A DNA stretch of 64,000 bases from Siphonodentalium dalli. Its lineage: Eukaryota > Mollusca > Scaphopoda > Gadilida > Siphonodentaliidae. The notes below the pieces were generated by a model that was given only the letters and a program-made list of their open reading frames with translations, did not search any database and had not been told where the DNA came from. The stretch covers positions 231,946,961 through 232,010,960 of the forward strand of contig CP136066.1 of NCBI GenBank assembly GCA_032622095.1, in the 5' to 3' direction. Position numbers and translations under genes: made by a program. This document shows positions 1-11,552 of this stretch, in pieces (within the stretch, counting starts at the first letter, position 1; each line of letters starts with the position of its first letter).

Positions 1-260
1 GGGTGTGCCAATGAGTTCAAATTTGAAATCCACAATGGCTGTTGGTGGCCATGTTTTTTAATGAATTACAACAAATAAAAAATGTATAGCTTCCATCTAG
101 ATGAATGTGGCCTGTATCTTGTGCCGAATGATTCGGCCATGTTTTTTATGAATTGCGACAAATAAAACAAATTATGGCTTACTTCTAGAGGTCACCTTGA
201 AGATACATATGAAGTTTTGTGATGATTGGCTGATGAATGTGGCCTGTAGCTTGTGCCGAA
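1..260 (+). repeat. Diverged ~160-bp monomer repeat (truncated)
   Basis: Two degenerate monomers carry the 'atggctgttggtggccatg' and 'ggcctgtagcttgtgcc' cores of the tandem family seen intact at 23.5-25.1 kb and 56.6-58.5 kb. The copy is cut by the window edge and much more diverged than the others. Confidence 0.6.
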
Positions 261-316
261 CGATTCAGTCATGTACAGGGGAAAAGGGTTATCAGAACTC
301 CCCAAAAATATTGGTA

Positions 317-436
317 GAACATAAACACTACTGCACTCCAAACAATGAACATAAACATTACTGCACTCCAAACAATGAACATAAACACTACTGCACTCCA
401 AACAATGAACATAAACACTACTGCACTCCAAACAAT
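317..436. repeat. 30-bp minisatellite, four copies
   Basis: Four head-to-tail 30-bp units beginning GAACATAAACACTACTGC are nearly identical; one unit has a single C-to-T change. The array is open on both strands because 30 is a multiple of 3, so the open frames here are not evidence of a gene. Confidence 0.9.
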
Positions 437-524
437 GACAATTTTCAGCTCGTAACATCAAGGTTAGGCTTTTTTTGTGGGCACTTTTGTTGAAAAAATT
501 CCATTGCGAGCTCTTTTGATCTAT

Positions 525-1385
525 CTATAATGCTATTAGTCAAAGTCTGCTCATAGTAAACCAGCAAAGCTATTGGGATAGCGAGATGCTAGTTTACGTC
601 CGAGAAATCATGAATACCCATCCTATAACAGGCTTTACGCGTTAGTGACAGGCTCACATAAAACCACCAATAAATGTAATCAAATATCACAATTGTGACA
701 ATAAGCTAGTTTATTCCATAGAAAACATGTTATTTGTTCAGAACTCCACAACTAAAAAGTACGAATGCATTTGACCTCTCGAACTGAGCACGGCTTTTTC
801 CGTCATATCACTCATAAGGTAAACATAAACACCATGTGGTTGTAAATTGAATTAATTCTATCATGTATACCCGGTAATTTGTAAAATGATAATTACATAT
901 ACATATCGCGAGACGTTCCGTGAATGAAATGTTTAACTAATAAGTAATATAGGAACACTTACAATAAAAACAAACACATATTAATAGTGATGGTATGTTG
1001 GAATAAATTAACAGCACACGTTGTCCTAAATCTGGTGTGTATGGGTGTATTTGATTGTTTATGGGTGACTTTGGGTGTACTCAGTTTTTGGCATAGTAGC
1101 CGAACGTTGTCGATTACACTTCTGCTTTCAGTTTAAATGTAAACAAATGTTAGTCCTAATAAACAAGAATATTTTATGCATAATTTAACATGAAACTTAA
1201 GATATACATTATTATGACCATAAGATTAAACAAATAGGATAAAATAGACAATTCCCATCACCAGGTCTGGGCATAAAGCCTGTTATAGAATGGATATTAA
1301 GGCATTCTCGGACATAAATTAGCATCTCGCTGTCCCAATATCTTACCTGGTTTACATATGAGCAGACTTGGACTATAACATTATA
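525..1385. repeat. Inverted-repeat pair, ~115-bp arms
   Basis: The arm at about 525-641 ('gcgagatgctagtttacgtc', 'cctataacaggcttta') recurs in reverse complement at about 1266-1385, at roughly 80-85% identity by eye. The 620 bp between the arms show no coding signal. This could be an old TIR transposon or a sequence captured twice; no target duplication was found. Confidence 0.5.
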
Positions 1386-1451
1386 TCCCCAGATGCTATG
1401 TTGTGATCTGTCATCCCAGAAATTTACATCTACCTCGTATGCCCAGAACAA
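1212..1451 (-). pseudogene. Possible OTU-protease-like remnant
   Basis: A 79-residue open frame contains P-G-D-G-N-C-L-F at residues 63-70, which resembles the catalytic Asp-Gly-Asn-Cys loop of OTU cysteine proteases, a domain often carried by mobile elements. Nothing C-terminal supplies the expected His, and the frame overlaps an inverted-repeat arm. It could be a relic of a transposon protein or coincidence; I favour a relic only weakly. Confidence 0.2.
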
Positions 1452-1619
1452 ATGCCACAGCTTGAACGAAACATACTACCAGTACTTTACTCACTTTCTA
1501 ATGCAATTATTGCCCAAATTATGAAATAATTTATTGCACTTACAGCATATTACGATAGCCTGCATCGAACAGTCCATGAAACAAAAGACCATGGTCCATC
1601 TGTATTTTGTGCTAGTAAA

Positions 1620-1740
1620 CCCACATAACAAATTTCATTCCATTCAGTTGAGACTATCTAAAGTTATCATCAGGAAAACAAAGCGAACGGACAGATGGAC
1701 GGCAAGCCAAATAACATAATATGTCTCGTTTTTAACAGGC
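1620..1740 (+). repeat. 3' end of a dispersed repeat ('ataacataatatgtc' family)
   Basis: The segment ends with 'gcgaacggacagatggacgg' followed by 'aataacataatatgtctcg'. The same end occurs at 53810-53900 inside the large transposon. It looks like the 3' terminus of a short interspersed element. Confidence 0.5.
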
Positions 1741-2608
1741 ATATAAAAATTATTATTATCACTTTATAGGGCGTTCTCTAGGCCATTAGCACTGTTATAC
1801 CGGGCGTTCGAAATGACGTAACACTCAGCATTTTTGTGGGCCGCGGGCTGATATTGGATCGTGCTTTTCAATAACGGCCCGCGGCCCGCAGAAAATATGC
1901 GCAGCAGAATTACCTCCCTTCTCAATTTGCGCTCGTTTTAGGCAAATCGTTAACGAAAAATGGGAACAGATTATCACTAATTTACTCATATTTTCCACTA
2001 ATTTACAGTCGGATAATTCCTGTTTTTCGAAGGATTATTACCCCAAAGGTAAGTATACATAGTTATTTTTATATGCCAATGTCTCAATTTTCGCAAATCG
2101 TCCTCAATACTTGGTTGATTTATCACCTATATTCGATGCAATCAAATGTCACATGATTAGGAACCAACCATGATAACCGGTGGTACATTCAATAACTGCA
2201 CAATCCAGTATTTATCGAAATAAAGACATGTTAAAGTGAACGTTGAAGTGACAATCTTATTATTATGTTGTGATTTGAAAATCCAAGTTGAAAGATTTAT
2301 TGAATTGAAGAAAAAAAGTTCCTATCCCCCTCTTCCCCACCCCACAAAGTGTGCAATATGACTTTTTTATCGAGACTCTGTGACATCACGAATTAACTCT
2401 ATTGCGAAATGAATCGATGAAACATTGGTGGATTTCACTTCCGCATTGAGTTTTTTTTCACTTCCGTGTTTACTGATCCAAATCATGCTTTCTGATGACC
2501 AAAATACAGGCTTTTATAGAGAATTAAATGCCGACAAATACCAAAAATAACCACAAAAGTTTTATTCCCAATATTTGGATAAACGTACAGATGGATAACA
2601 AAAATGTC
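1741..2608. other. No gene recognised
   Basis: AT-rich non-coding DNA with a small GC-rich patch near 1800-1930 containing 'cggcccgcggcccgc'. I see no open frame of note, no clear exon and no repeat shared with the rest of the window. Confidence 0.5.
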
Positions 2609-2740
2609 ATTATACAATTTGTGTACAGTATGAGTTTTTCTTGTACTCGTCCAGGTTGTGGTGAAAAGTTATATATACTTTTCACCACAACCTGGACTCG
2701 TACAAGAAAAAACACATACTGTACAAAACATTGTATAATA
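2609..2740. repeat. Palindromic hairpin element, ~60-bp arms
   Basis: A nearly perfect inverted repeat: 'tcgtccaggttgtggtg' on the left pairs with 'caccacaacctggactcg' on the right around a 'tatata' centre. The pairing extends outward through 'gtacagtatgag' and 'attatacaat'. Probably a small foldback or MITE insertion. Confidence 0.8.
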
Positions 2741-2875
2741 ACTGTATAGCTTTATAAAATTTGGAACCCTGAATACATCTTGAAATACATGTTATATTTG
2801 ATCTATTTACTAGGTTAGTTATAATAATTTGGGTAAATGTCTGAGTTTTGGAATATCTAAGATATTGTCCTCTTC

Positions 2876-3591
2876 ATGAGTCGCATTGAACGTATACTCC
2901 TCCTAAACCAGGTAAACGTTTCCAATATGCTTCTTTGGACTGGTGGCTGTATAAGCCTGGTTGCCATAGCAACTACTGACTGGATCGAATCAGTGGCTAT
3001 CATTTCTTACTGGAGCAGGTCTCCAATTTTTAGTTTGATTACCATAGTGATGAGGTTGGTATGGCGAATTGTTTTCTTGGTGTTGCTGATCGCCATAGCA
3101 ACGATCTTGAAATTGAGAATCGTCTTCATGCTGCGCAGGTATCTGCCACATGCCGTCACTGTTATTAAATCTGTCACCAGCGCAGTTCATCGGTGGCGTT
3201 AAGTATTGGTTCTTATCAACAAATGGTCAAGGAGGAACACGTGGCTGGGAATTATTCAACCGTGGTGAGTCTAAAAAATACACAATTTTTCAAAGGAGAC
3301 GTCTGGTTACCATAACGATAATCATGATGACGCAGCGAAGCTATCCCCGTCGACTGAATCGAATCACTCGCCATCATCCCATTCATAGGTATATCAGGAA
3401 TATTAACACTATAATCTACTTTCAGCTGTATCGTCTTGTCTAATGGAAATAATGTCTCATTAGCATTGTTGTTGTTACTATTTCACTTAGAAGTCCATGA
3501 CACTCCATATACTGTTTCGTTCCCATAGTCAGGTTATTCGGTGACATCCAGAATGTCGTCATATTTGGCGTACTCTCCTTATCACTACCTG
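2876..3591 (-). pseudogene. Decayed protein-coding exon remnants, unrecognised
   Basis: On the minus strand an acceptor-like 'atttccag' at about 3591 opens into protein-like sequence containing T-P-N-M-T-T-F-W-M-S-P. A frame change then leads into an Asn-rich run and D-K-T-I-Q-L-K-V-D-Y-S-V-N. A further open piece (2990-3190) is rich in Gln, Asn, His and Tyr. At least one frameshift and one stop break the frame. I do not recognise the protein. It could be part of the same minus-strand gene as the exons at 11.6 and 13.2-14.6 kb, but this is a guess. Confidence 0.25.
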
Positions 3592-3929
3592 GAAATAATT
3601 CATAGTTTATTACTCCAAGGAAACATTAAAGATGATCTATCTCTTCATATAACAAGTTTAAAATATAAAATAATACATATGAATCGAAGACCCTTGTTAG
3701 GAATTGATTCCATCAATTAATATTGATTTTATTTTGAATTTTCTGGTATAAAATATACATACAATCTATTTTGGACAATGTACAGCTCACGTTCATTATG
3801 AGCGTAATATACAGGATAACTCAAGCCTTACCAGGAGACAGAAGCGATTGCTTGATCGCACCAGTAATTTTTAATTCATGGGGGCTAAAATTAGCACTCG
3901 TCCCTCTTGTCAAAATGTTTCTGGTCTAA

Positions 3930-4320
3930 TCGGTTATGATCGTCATAACGTCAAAAAGTGAGGTCGGGCGAGTCAGGACACATCCCATGTTACCTGGAGG
4001 GCCGAAATACATACTCGTACCAAATTGCAGTGAGATTCCGCCATTAGTTCCGGAGAAAGCGGTTTGCCCCAATCGCAACTTCTCGGATTATCGTTCTTGG
4101 GAAAATTATTTGCGTACGGAAATCATCGAGGTTTGCCGATTGCGGTTTGCCCATGTGGATAAGACGTCAACGTGACGTCGGACGAAATCAGACCATGTTA
4201 CCTGGAGTGCTGAAATAGATATCCTTGCCAAATTTTATCGCAGTCGGTGCAGAAAGAACATACATAGAGAGAGTCAGAGACATACATTCACATTTATAGA
4301 TTAGATATATATATATATAT
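3930..4320 (+). repeat. Two ~170-bp tandem monomers ending in (TA)n
   Basis: 'catgttacctggag(t/g)g(c)' followed by 'gaaata.at...tacc/tgccaaatt' occurs twice (about 3985 and 4195). The second copy ends near a short (TA)n tract at 4302-4322. The layout matches the other tandem-monomer families of this window. Confidence 0.5.
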
Positions 4321-4511
4321 ATAAAACATGTTTAGGAAAAGAGTGACCATCTTTAAGGCATGAAAACTATTACTTCCACCTGAGACTTTAACCATATCTT
4401 TACAAAATGGATTCTTCCATCATTTATAAAAGTCTACATTGGAATGGTCTATTCTTCATCTGGAGGGGTGTTCAGGAAATATAAGCAGACAACTTATAAT
4501 AAAAGTGCAGA

Positions 4512-4590
4512 GGGAAATGTTCTGATAATAACTTCAACAAACAACATAATTGTGGTTTTAATGAACTTATTATCTGAACATTTCCTAATG
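4512..4590. repeat. Imperfect hairpin
   Basis: 'ggaaatgttctgataataac' pairs with 'ttattatctgaacatttcc' about 40 bp downstream. A related hairpin lies in a helicase intron at about 45172-45237 ('ttgttcagataagttcaaca'). Confidence 0.55.
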
Positions 4591-4861
4591 GATAACTACA
4601 CATCAATGAGTATTTTGTATAGAAAGGGTTAACCCTGACAACATGTAACATAACTGATTGCAACTAGAAAACTCAAGTAAAATTAATGCAACATTATCAC
4701 ATTCAATTTTATTCATTTCAACATTTAAACATTTTTTTAAGTGGTTGAGTTGCAAAATTTGAACTGAAATGCAATGTGTGATAATTCCATCATTTTATTT
4801 CAAGAATATTCATTCAAAATTCAACGTTTTCACTCTTTATCACTACATATAAAACACAAAC

Positions 4862-5262
4862 CTATAGAGAGCCCAACATAGATTGGAGCAGATGACACTC
4901 TGTGGTGCATGCTTCTATCTGTGGGTTATTATGCATGAACTCACTTGGTAAATGTCGACCCATAAAGAGCCCCACATTGATTATAATAGACAACACTCCA
5001 TACTGCATGCTTCCATCCCTGTGGGGCTCCATGTGGGTTACTACACATGAACTCACTTGATAACCCATAGAGAGCCCCACATAGACTGGAGCAGACGACT
5101 CCATAGCGCATGCTTCCATCTGTGTGAGGCTCCCTGTGGGAACTACATGTATAAGAAGAATATACACCGAGTTACACATATATACACCCATAGAGAGACC
5201 CACATAGACTGTGCAGACGACACTCCATCTCTGCGGGGCTCCATGTGGGTTACTAACTAATT
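4862..5262. repeat. Tandem hairpin-type repeat, four units
   Basis: About four ~90-100-bp units each run from 'gagagccccacatagactgg' through 'gcatgcttccatctgtg' to 'ggctccatgtgggtta'. Each unit is roughly self-complementary. A related unit occurs at 9190-9265 and a looser one at 17150-17225. Confidence 0.65.
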
Positions 5263-5279
5263 ACCTAGTAGCTGCATTA

Positions 5280-5453
5280 TTAAGAGTGCTCGAGAAGATT
5301 AGCAGTTTCTTTGACGGGTGTCAGTAATTCAGAAGAGATATCTTGGACCAGCTTGTGGGCGGAGTTTGTGGTTGTGATGAATCCTGATGAGCCGCGGGCT
5401 GGATGTCCCCCATCAGTGCTGCTGGATTGACGATTCAATAGTTCCTTTATATT
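5280..5453 (-). CDS. Possible terminal exon, unrecognised protein
   Basis: On the minus strand 'ttaacctttcag' forms a good 3' splice site at about 5454. It is followed by an open frame of 57 codons ending in TAA. The peptide begins S-N-I-K-E-L-L-N-R-Q and ends T-A-N-L-L-E-H-S, is Ser/Thr-rich and looks protein-like. No family is recognised. It might be the last exon of a minus-strand gene with exons at 11.6 and 13.2-14.6 kb, but the splice phase does not match the nearest exon, so the link is unsupported. Confidence 0.3.
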   Translation of the reverse strand, partial: NIKELLNRQSSSTDGGHPARGSSGFITTTNSAHKLVQDISSELLTPVKETANLLEHS

Positions 5454-5504
5454 TGACTGAAAGGTTAATGGACGCGTGAGTAACCTCATGGTGATCTAGG
5501 CAAA

Positions 5505-5911
5505 TTGTGTCGGACATTTACAGAATGAGTCCCCAGAGGGTGAATTTAGTGACGCCACCCTGCATAGCGGGTTAGCATAACTAAATTCACCCTCTATGGA
5601 CCTCATTCTGCTTAGGCCTCATCGTCTTGAAGTACCGGTATCTATAATCTAAAATTAAATATTGTTTTTAGTCACTTTTTCCCTTCTGTTCAGTTTTTAT
5701 ATCACCTAATTTGCAGAAGATAAATTGCTTAAGTGTATGAAAGTCAGCAACTTCAAACTGGGGAACTTCAATCTGATCCTAGGTCTCCCCTAGCAGTTGA
5801 GGCCGAAGCCGAATGAGGTCTGCAGAGGGTGAAGTTGGTTACACTAGCCCACCGTGTGGGATAGGATCACTAAATTACCCCTCTGGGGACCTCATTCTGC
5901 AAATGTCAGAC
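5505..5911. repeat. Nested foldback element
   Basis: The outer arms 'gtcggacatttacagaatga' and 'cattctgcaaatgtcagac' are complementary. Each outer arm carries an inner hairpin built on 'agagggtgaa' and 'ttcaccctct'. The four-part symmetry suggests a foldback transposon that duplicated one arm. Confidence 0.65.
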
Positions 5912-6059
5912 ACACTATTTCAAGGCTTGGATCTGGGACGTATTTAGGGCTCTATATAATTATATTCAATGATTTAATGTCGACATCGCCAGTGTGATTC
6001 TGACTCCAGATTCAAATATTTTTTAATGTCATATATCCTATCACATTTTTGAGAATTTT

Positions 6060-6365
6060 ACTTTTGCTGGGGTAAATTATACTAAATTAGCTGGGGTACC
6101 CGGCGTTGCTCAGGTGAAGAATGAGTCAATTTTTATATTTGCTGGGGTAAAGGAGAGGACCCTGTTTGACTGATTGAGATTTTTACTTACACTGGGGTAC
6201 CCGGCGTTGTTCAAGTGAAGAATGATTAACTTATTAGTGGCCCTTCAAGTCATTTAAATTGAGATTTTTACTTTAACTGGGGTACCCGGAGCGTTGCTCA
6301 GGTTTTTACTTTTACTGGGGTACCCGGTATTGCTCAGGTGAAGAATGTGTAACTTATTAGTACGT
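6060..6365. repeat. Tandem repeat with 'ggggtacccggcgttgctcagg' core
   Basis: Four to five loose units share 'tttttacttt(t/a)(g/a)ctgggg' and 'tacccggcgttgctcaggtg'. A related core ('gttacctggcgttgcccagg') occurs at 62450. No coding signal is present. Confidence 0.6.
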
Positions 6366-7249
6366 CTTCAAGTTATTTAAATTAATTATTAGTCACCTGA
6401 TGTAAACATTAGGGTTGCCTATGAGTTTTCAGAATCGACTAATCGACCATTATAATCAACGGTTAGTCGATTAATCATTAATATATATGTGCCCTATATT
6501 ACATCCAGGTAAACGAAATGTCGATGACTGCTTTACATCCATTTTGAAGACAGCTATAAACTCTCAGTGCCCCGTGTTTTATTTCGTACACACCAAGGAA
6601 TACTCATAGTTTCATTCGGCCCGATGTAGTTATAAACATGCCCTAACTATTAAATACTGCCCATAATTGTTTCTGCAAACAACACACACGAAGTGACAGT
6701 AACTGTGCAAAATTGCATGAAGTAAAGCTAATCTCGGTCGCGACTCGCAAGCTGCCTATCTGTATTTCGGCAGATCACGTGCTTAATAAGGACATAGGTA
6801 GACAGTGGCATATATTTGAGCTTTTGTGGGGGGATACTGGGGTGATGGGGATGCAGTCATAATTAGGGCCGTGTATAACCTGGACATTTTCAATAAAGAA
6901 TTTCAAGAAATAATAAAGCAAATTAATAGGTTATATATGTAAGCGGCAAACGTTTCGGAATATGTATATAGCACCAAATGAGAATACATGTAATTGTAAA
7001 TATTAGCAGCCTTCCCAGGTCACCACGGCCTAACACCGTGACGCTGACAGATATTTCCACCAATAGCTGATCAGATTCGCCCATGACTCCGTGAAATGTC
7101 AGCAACGACATAAAAGACAAAGCCGCCAGCCAGCCATGTACTGTGAGAACATGTTGTACACATAGTTCTTTGAAGATGACCGCCAAACATCGGAATTGTG
7201 CAGCATACACGGTAAACTGTTACTTCCAGACATGGCATTGGTGTATAGT
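6366..7249. other. No gene recognised
   Basis: Non-coding, AT-rich. The motif 'attagtcgattaatca' near 6460 recurs in altered, partly inverted form near 8420-8500 on the far side of the LINE, so the LINE may have inserted into an older repeat. Confidence 0.4.
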
Positions 7250-8378
7250 ACTATATGCTAATACACCCAGAGAACAATGATGACAAATGGAACTTTATAA
7301 AGGTTTACTTAAATAATAAGGAACTAAACAAGATAGGAAATCTTGAGCACGAATCCTCCACAAAATTCTTAGGAATCCATATAGATGAAAACCTGACTTT
7401 CAAAAAACATGTGTCCTCAGTTTGTTCTAAAATGGTGAATGCCATATACCACATCAATAAAGTTAAACACTTCTTTCCTGGTAGCGCACTTAAAACATTA
7501 TATTATGCTCTAATACAAAGCCATCTCGTCTACGGTGTTCAAATATGGGGACACGTCCCTGCGGTCAAAAAAAATTTCATGCTTCAAAAACGCGCGATAC
7601 GAGTTTTATGTAATAAGAAATATAGAAGCCACACAGAACCTCTCTTTAAAAAAGAAAATATACTCAAAATCTACGACATTCACAAAGTACAAGCGGCTGT
7701 TTTCATGCATGATTGGTATCATATGCGCTTAATAGAATCATTCACCGACATGTTTACCAAACGCAAAACCGGACCAGACACCCGGCAAAAGCACCCACTA
7801 TTTAAAAAAAAAACAAGAACATCTTGGTCCCAACAACTACCATTCCATTCTTTTCCAACTATATGGAACAACTTAGATAACGAATTTACATCATACCAAT
7901 CCAGACACACATTCAAACGGCGTTTACATGCCGATTGCATTAAAAAATATGCTGCAACAATTAAATGCAACAATCAAAGATGTCCCGACTGTGTGGTAGC
8001 TCGTCAATAAGTGACTACCCCTATATCGCAATCCTCAACCTCACTCAGCACATTCTTACTCGACTTTCAAGGAACATCCCACTGACAAGAAAGAGACAAA
8101 CCATCGAGTAACCAATAAGCGATTTATCTAGACGTATACCCTCCATGTATATAACCCAGTTAAATGCAACCATTGTGTGATACATAATTATATAGCCGTG
8201 CATTGTACAAGAAATCTTGACCGCCTATCGTAACATCTTTTCTTCTTTAAGGGGGTGGCAGTAAGACAGTCTAGTCTGACTATGCCACCCCCTCAAATAT
8301 ACAATGTAATATTTGTCAACTGTATTATGCATTAATGTGTGTATATTGAAATAAAATATCCTATCCTATCCTATCCTA
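7250..8378 (+). mobile_element. 5'-truncated non-LTR retrotransposon (LINE, CR1/L2/Jockey group)
   Basis: Only the 3' end of a LINE is present: the C-terminal part of the reverse transcriptase, a short 3' UTR, a strong hairpin at 8251-8293 ('gggggtggca' pairing with 'tgccaccccc'), and a (TATCC)n tail at 8357-8377. Severe 5' truncation, a 3' hairpin and a short tandem tail are standard for CR1/L2-like LINEs. I see no endonuclease or palm domain upstream. Confidence 0.85.
7255..8010 (+). CDS. LINE reverse transcriptase, C-terminal part
   Basis: A 251-codon open frame with the typical post-catalytic region of non-LTR reverse transcriptases: K-F-L-G-I-H-I-D-E near residue 38, then 'L-I-Q-S-H-L-V-Y-G-V-Q-I-W-G' near residues 87-100, then 'L-Q-K-R-A-I-R' as in the thumb region. 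The catalytic Y-x-D-D motif and endonuclease are missing through 5' truncation. The frame is intact to its stop, so the insertion is not very old. It could not retrotranspose by itself. A Cys pair near the C-terminus is in keeping with these families. Confidence 0.85.
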   Translation: MLIHPENNDDKWNFIKVYLNNKELNKIGNLEHESSTKFLGIHIDENLTFKKHVSSVCSKMVNAIYHINKVKHFFPGSALKTLYYALIQSHLVYGVQIWGHVPAVKKNFMLQKRAIRVLCNKKYRSHTEPLFKKENILKIYDIHKVQAAVFMHDWYHMRLIESFTDMFTKRKTGPDTRQKHPLFKKKTRTSWSQQLPFHSFPTIWNNLDNEFTSYQSRHTFKRRLHADCIKKYAATIKCNNQRCPDCVVARQ

Positions 8379-9135
8379 GTACTGCTTACATAAGCAAGTT
8401 ACACAGCCATGCACACCCCCCCCCTTGGGCGATTAGTCAACAAAAGTAAATAACCGTCGACTACCGCACCTGTCGAAGGTTAGTCAATTAATCAAATAAT
8501 CATGCAAGCCTAATACAATTCACCTTTCAGATAAAGTTACCTCTATATGTAAAGTTGACAACAAACGCTTTTTATTGTTAATTATTAGAGCCTCTTCAAA
8601 ACCTATCCCATGACTCTCCCCATATCAAATTACATCTGAGTGAAATTTTCTTTTGAGCTGATAATAAACGCTCTTCATTGATCATCTATGTTAATATAAT
8701 TTATTAGCCACCCTTTAAGTCATTTGAAGTCAAAGGCGCCTATCCCATGAGATTTCCCTGGTCAGGTTAACACTGCATACCATTTTTCAACATATCGTGT
8801 AAGCTGATAAGGAACACTCTTTATTGCTCATATATGATTAATATAACTTTTAAGTTCCCCTTTAGAGTCAATGGCCCCTATCTAATGGAACTCACCGGGT
8901 CAATTTACCCCTGTATAGCAGTTTCCAGTGACCAGGGTTCAACTGTTTTGGGAATATGATTAATTATTCAACTATGAATAAAGTTTCAATGACCAGATTT
9001 CAACCATTTTGGGTACATAATAAATTAGTACGCTTTTAAGACATCTGATGTCAACAGCACCTACCCCATGACACTCACCAGGTCAATCAACCTCTGTGTA
9101 AAAACGTTCAGCTCCGAAGGTCCAGCTGTTTGGTC
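8379..9135. repeat. Degenerate tandem monomers (~150-160 bp)
   Basis: Units repeat 'ccctttaagtcatttga(a/t)gtca', 'cctatcccatga' and 'ccaggtcaatttacc' about four times between 8560 and 9130. They are strongly diverged from each other. No gene is seen. Confidence 0.5.
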
Positions 9136-9329
9136 GCCCATAACCTGCAGACAGATAAACAAACAAATAGAGTGTTATTTTAGATAAATTGACCCAGAGA
9201 GAGCCCCACAGACTGGGGCAAACAACACTCCATATTGCATGCTTCCATCTGTTTGAGGCTCTCTGTGGTTAAACTGACCAGTAATTTATTGTAGTAATCC
9301 TTTTGATCATCCATGAGAGATATATAGAA

Positions 9330-9470
9330 TACACTCATAGTAGCCGAGAATACCAAATTTTCATCACGAGTGGAATTGTGGTTTTAACCACGAGCCTTTT
9401 GGCGAGTGGTTAAAACCACAATACCACGAGTGGTGAAAATTTTGTACTCTCGGGTACTATGCGTGTATTT
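9330..9470. repeat. Long palindrome, ~55-bp arms
   Basis: 'atcacgagtggaattgtgg' and 'ttttaaccacgag' on the left pair with 'cgagtggttaaaaccacaat' and 'accacgagtggtgaaaat' on the right, around a short centre near 9400. The outer flanks also pair ('catagtagccgagaatacc' with 'ctctcgggtactatg'). Confidence 0.75.
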
Positions 9471-10599
9471 TATTTATGCCATAATTATTATTTTTTTAAG
9501 TTTGTTTGCGAATTCAACTACCCGGCTGTTTACTTTGAATGTGTATCCTCACCCAGAGACACAAACACGACGCTATAAGGAATGTGCGCCACGAGTAGTG
9601 ATGCTTACATTAACGCCATGACGTCATCCTATTTCAGAGCGTTCAGTCACTTGGAATTATCATTCATATGTTTCCTAGTTAATATTGCACTAGCAAGCTA
9701 CATTTGATTGAAATTCATTCAATTTTCCTCATATCTAATTGATATCATGACAACTTCCAATTTCAAATGAATGTGACATAGGAACTATTTTGCTAACTAC
9801 GATGTAGTTCTACTATGGGTATACACGTTTAACACATGGAATTACGTTTGGAAATTTACACCCACAGTAGAAATTTATACCCACAGTAGGAAGCTGTATA
9901 CCCACTGTAGGGTGTAAAGATGAAATTTACAAAATAGGTGTTATACACACACTAGAACAGGCAATTATGGTATAAAACTCTATTTACTTAGATATCCACA
10001 TACCAGGGAAAATAACTCTAGCAAGATTGAAATTCACCGGGCAAATAACTCTATTTATAGATTATAGCAGAAACAGCTTTTTATTACAGGGAATTTATAA
10101 CATACTGTTGTATACCGTATTCCTTAGATATACGCCCGAACAGACAGCTTGATGGACAATCTAGTACCCCACCCCTTCCCCAATATTGAATTATAAAATT
10201 GTGACATATGTCTACAAATCTACAAGTGAGGATATATAATTTAAAGTGACGTGAAATACTCCAGTTGGGTGATCAATTAGAAATGGAGAATAATCTTACT
10301 TATTTTTATGAATATTAATCCAAATTTACAACACACACCGTCAGTCTTATATATTTATTAAATGCAATGAATATCGATGGCGAAATCAATTTCGTTAGTT
10401 TACCGCCGATTGTTGCGTCCCAAATCGAGATGTAAATAGTTACAATTGAGCGTAGTTCAGACCGTGTTTTCTATGGAGTTGAATGGTTGATTTCTTTGAG
10501 CTGTTGGGGGATGTTAGTAGTATGCTACTCTCCCCCAGTTGGCATAGCGCCTGAGTACTAATATATCAGTTTGACGCAACCGAACAAGTCCATAATATG
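9471..10599. other. No gene recognised
   Basis: Non-coding. A short 'acccacagtag' repeat lies at 9860-9915. The rest is unique AT-rich DNA. Confidence 0.45.
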
Positions 10600-10604
10600 T
10601 CAAT

Positions 10605-10706
10605 CCACAGAATACTATAAACCATTTATTAACTACTAACTGAATAAAGGCTCCTGAAGGGAGCCTGTTCCGGCTAATAGTTAATAAATGGTTTTATAGT
10701 ATTCCG
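10605..10706. repeat. Hairpin next to a minisatellite
   Basis: 'aatactataaaccatttatt' pairs with 'aataaatggttttatagtatt' around a central 'ggctcctgaagggagcc' hairpin. The right arm is the first copy of the 40-bp repeat that follows, so the minisatellite may have grown out of this arm. Confidence 0.7.
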
Positions 10707-11046
10707 CGACTAATTGTGTGACAACCAATATAGTATTATGTGGCTAAATGTGTGACAACCAATGGTTTTATAGAATTCTGTGGCTAAATGTGTGACAACC
10801 AAACCAATGGTTTTATAGTATTCCGTGGCTAAATGTGTGACAACCAATGGTTTTATAGTATTCTGTGGCTAAATGTGTGATAACCAATGGTTTTATAGTA
10901 TTTCGTGTCTAAATCTATGACATCCAATGGTTTTATAGTATTCCGTGGCTAAATGTATGACAACCAATATGTTTTAGTATTCAATGTCTCAATGTATGAC
11001 AACCAATGGTTTTATAGTATTCAGTGGATAAATGTGTGACAACTAA
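10690..11046. repeat. 40-bp minisatellite, about eight units
   Basis: Head-to-tail units of 'ggttttatagtattccgtgg' plus 'ctaaatgtgtgacaaccaat', with scattered substitutions and one shortened unit. Confidence 0.85.
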
Positions 11047-11552
11047 TGGCCTCTTTGTGCGTTAGCAGCCTGTGGCCCATGTGTATGCTTCGAGCACATG
11101 ATAAACAGATCCTATTCTTTTATATATTGAGATAATATTTATTATTCTACTTCAATATATCCTCATGCAGATAATATTGGACTCATTTGATTCTGGAATA
11201 AGCCCATAGTTCAAGCCTTGCGAATATCTATGAGTCGTCTTGGTTGCACATACTGGCAATCACAGGACTAGGAAAGGAAACTGTCTGACTGGGTCGGAAT
11301 TCAAGGATCTGAAAGAAATACGGAAAATGTAGCATAATTAGGGAAACAAACTCACAGCATGCTCAAGATAGATGCTTACAAACGGCCTGATTGGATAAAA
11401 ATCCTCATTTCTCAATAAATCTGACCATACTTCCATAAAAATCACAAAATCATCTCATTTTCCGGGGCTGAACAATGAGTACTGACGGTACATGGCCCAT
11501 AGCAGGCACAAGTGACATAAATTGAATTTACCCTGATATAAATATAATTTAC

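Noticed and set aside
317-436. CRISPR-like array
   Set aside because: Units are continuous with no unique spacers, and the genome is eukaryotic. The same holds for the arrays at 10.7, 17.3, 17.9 and 55.3 kb.
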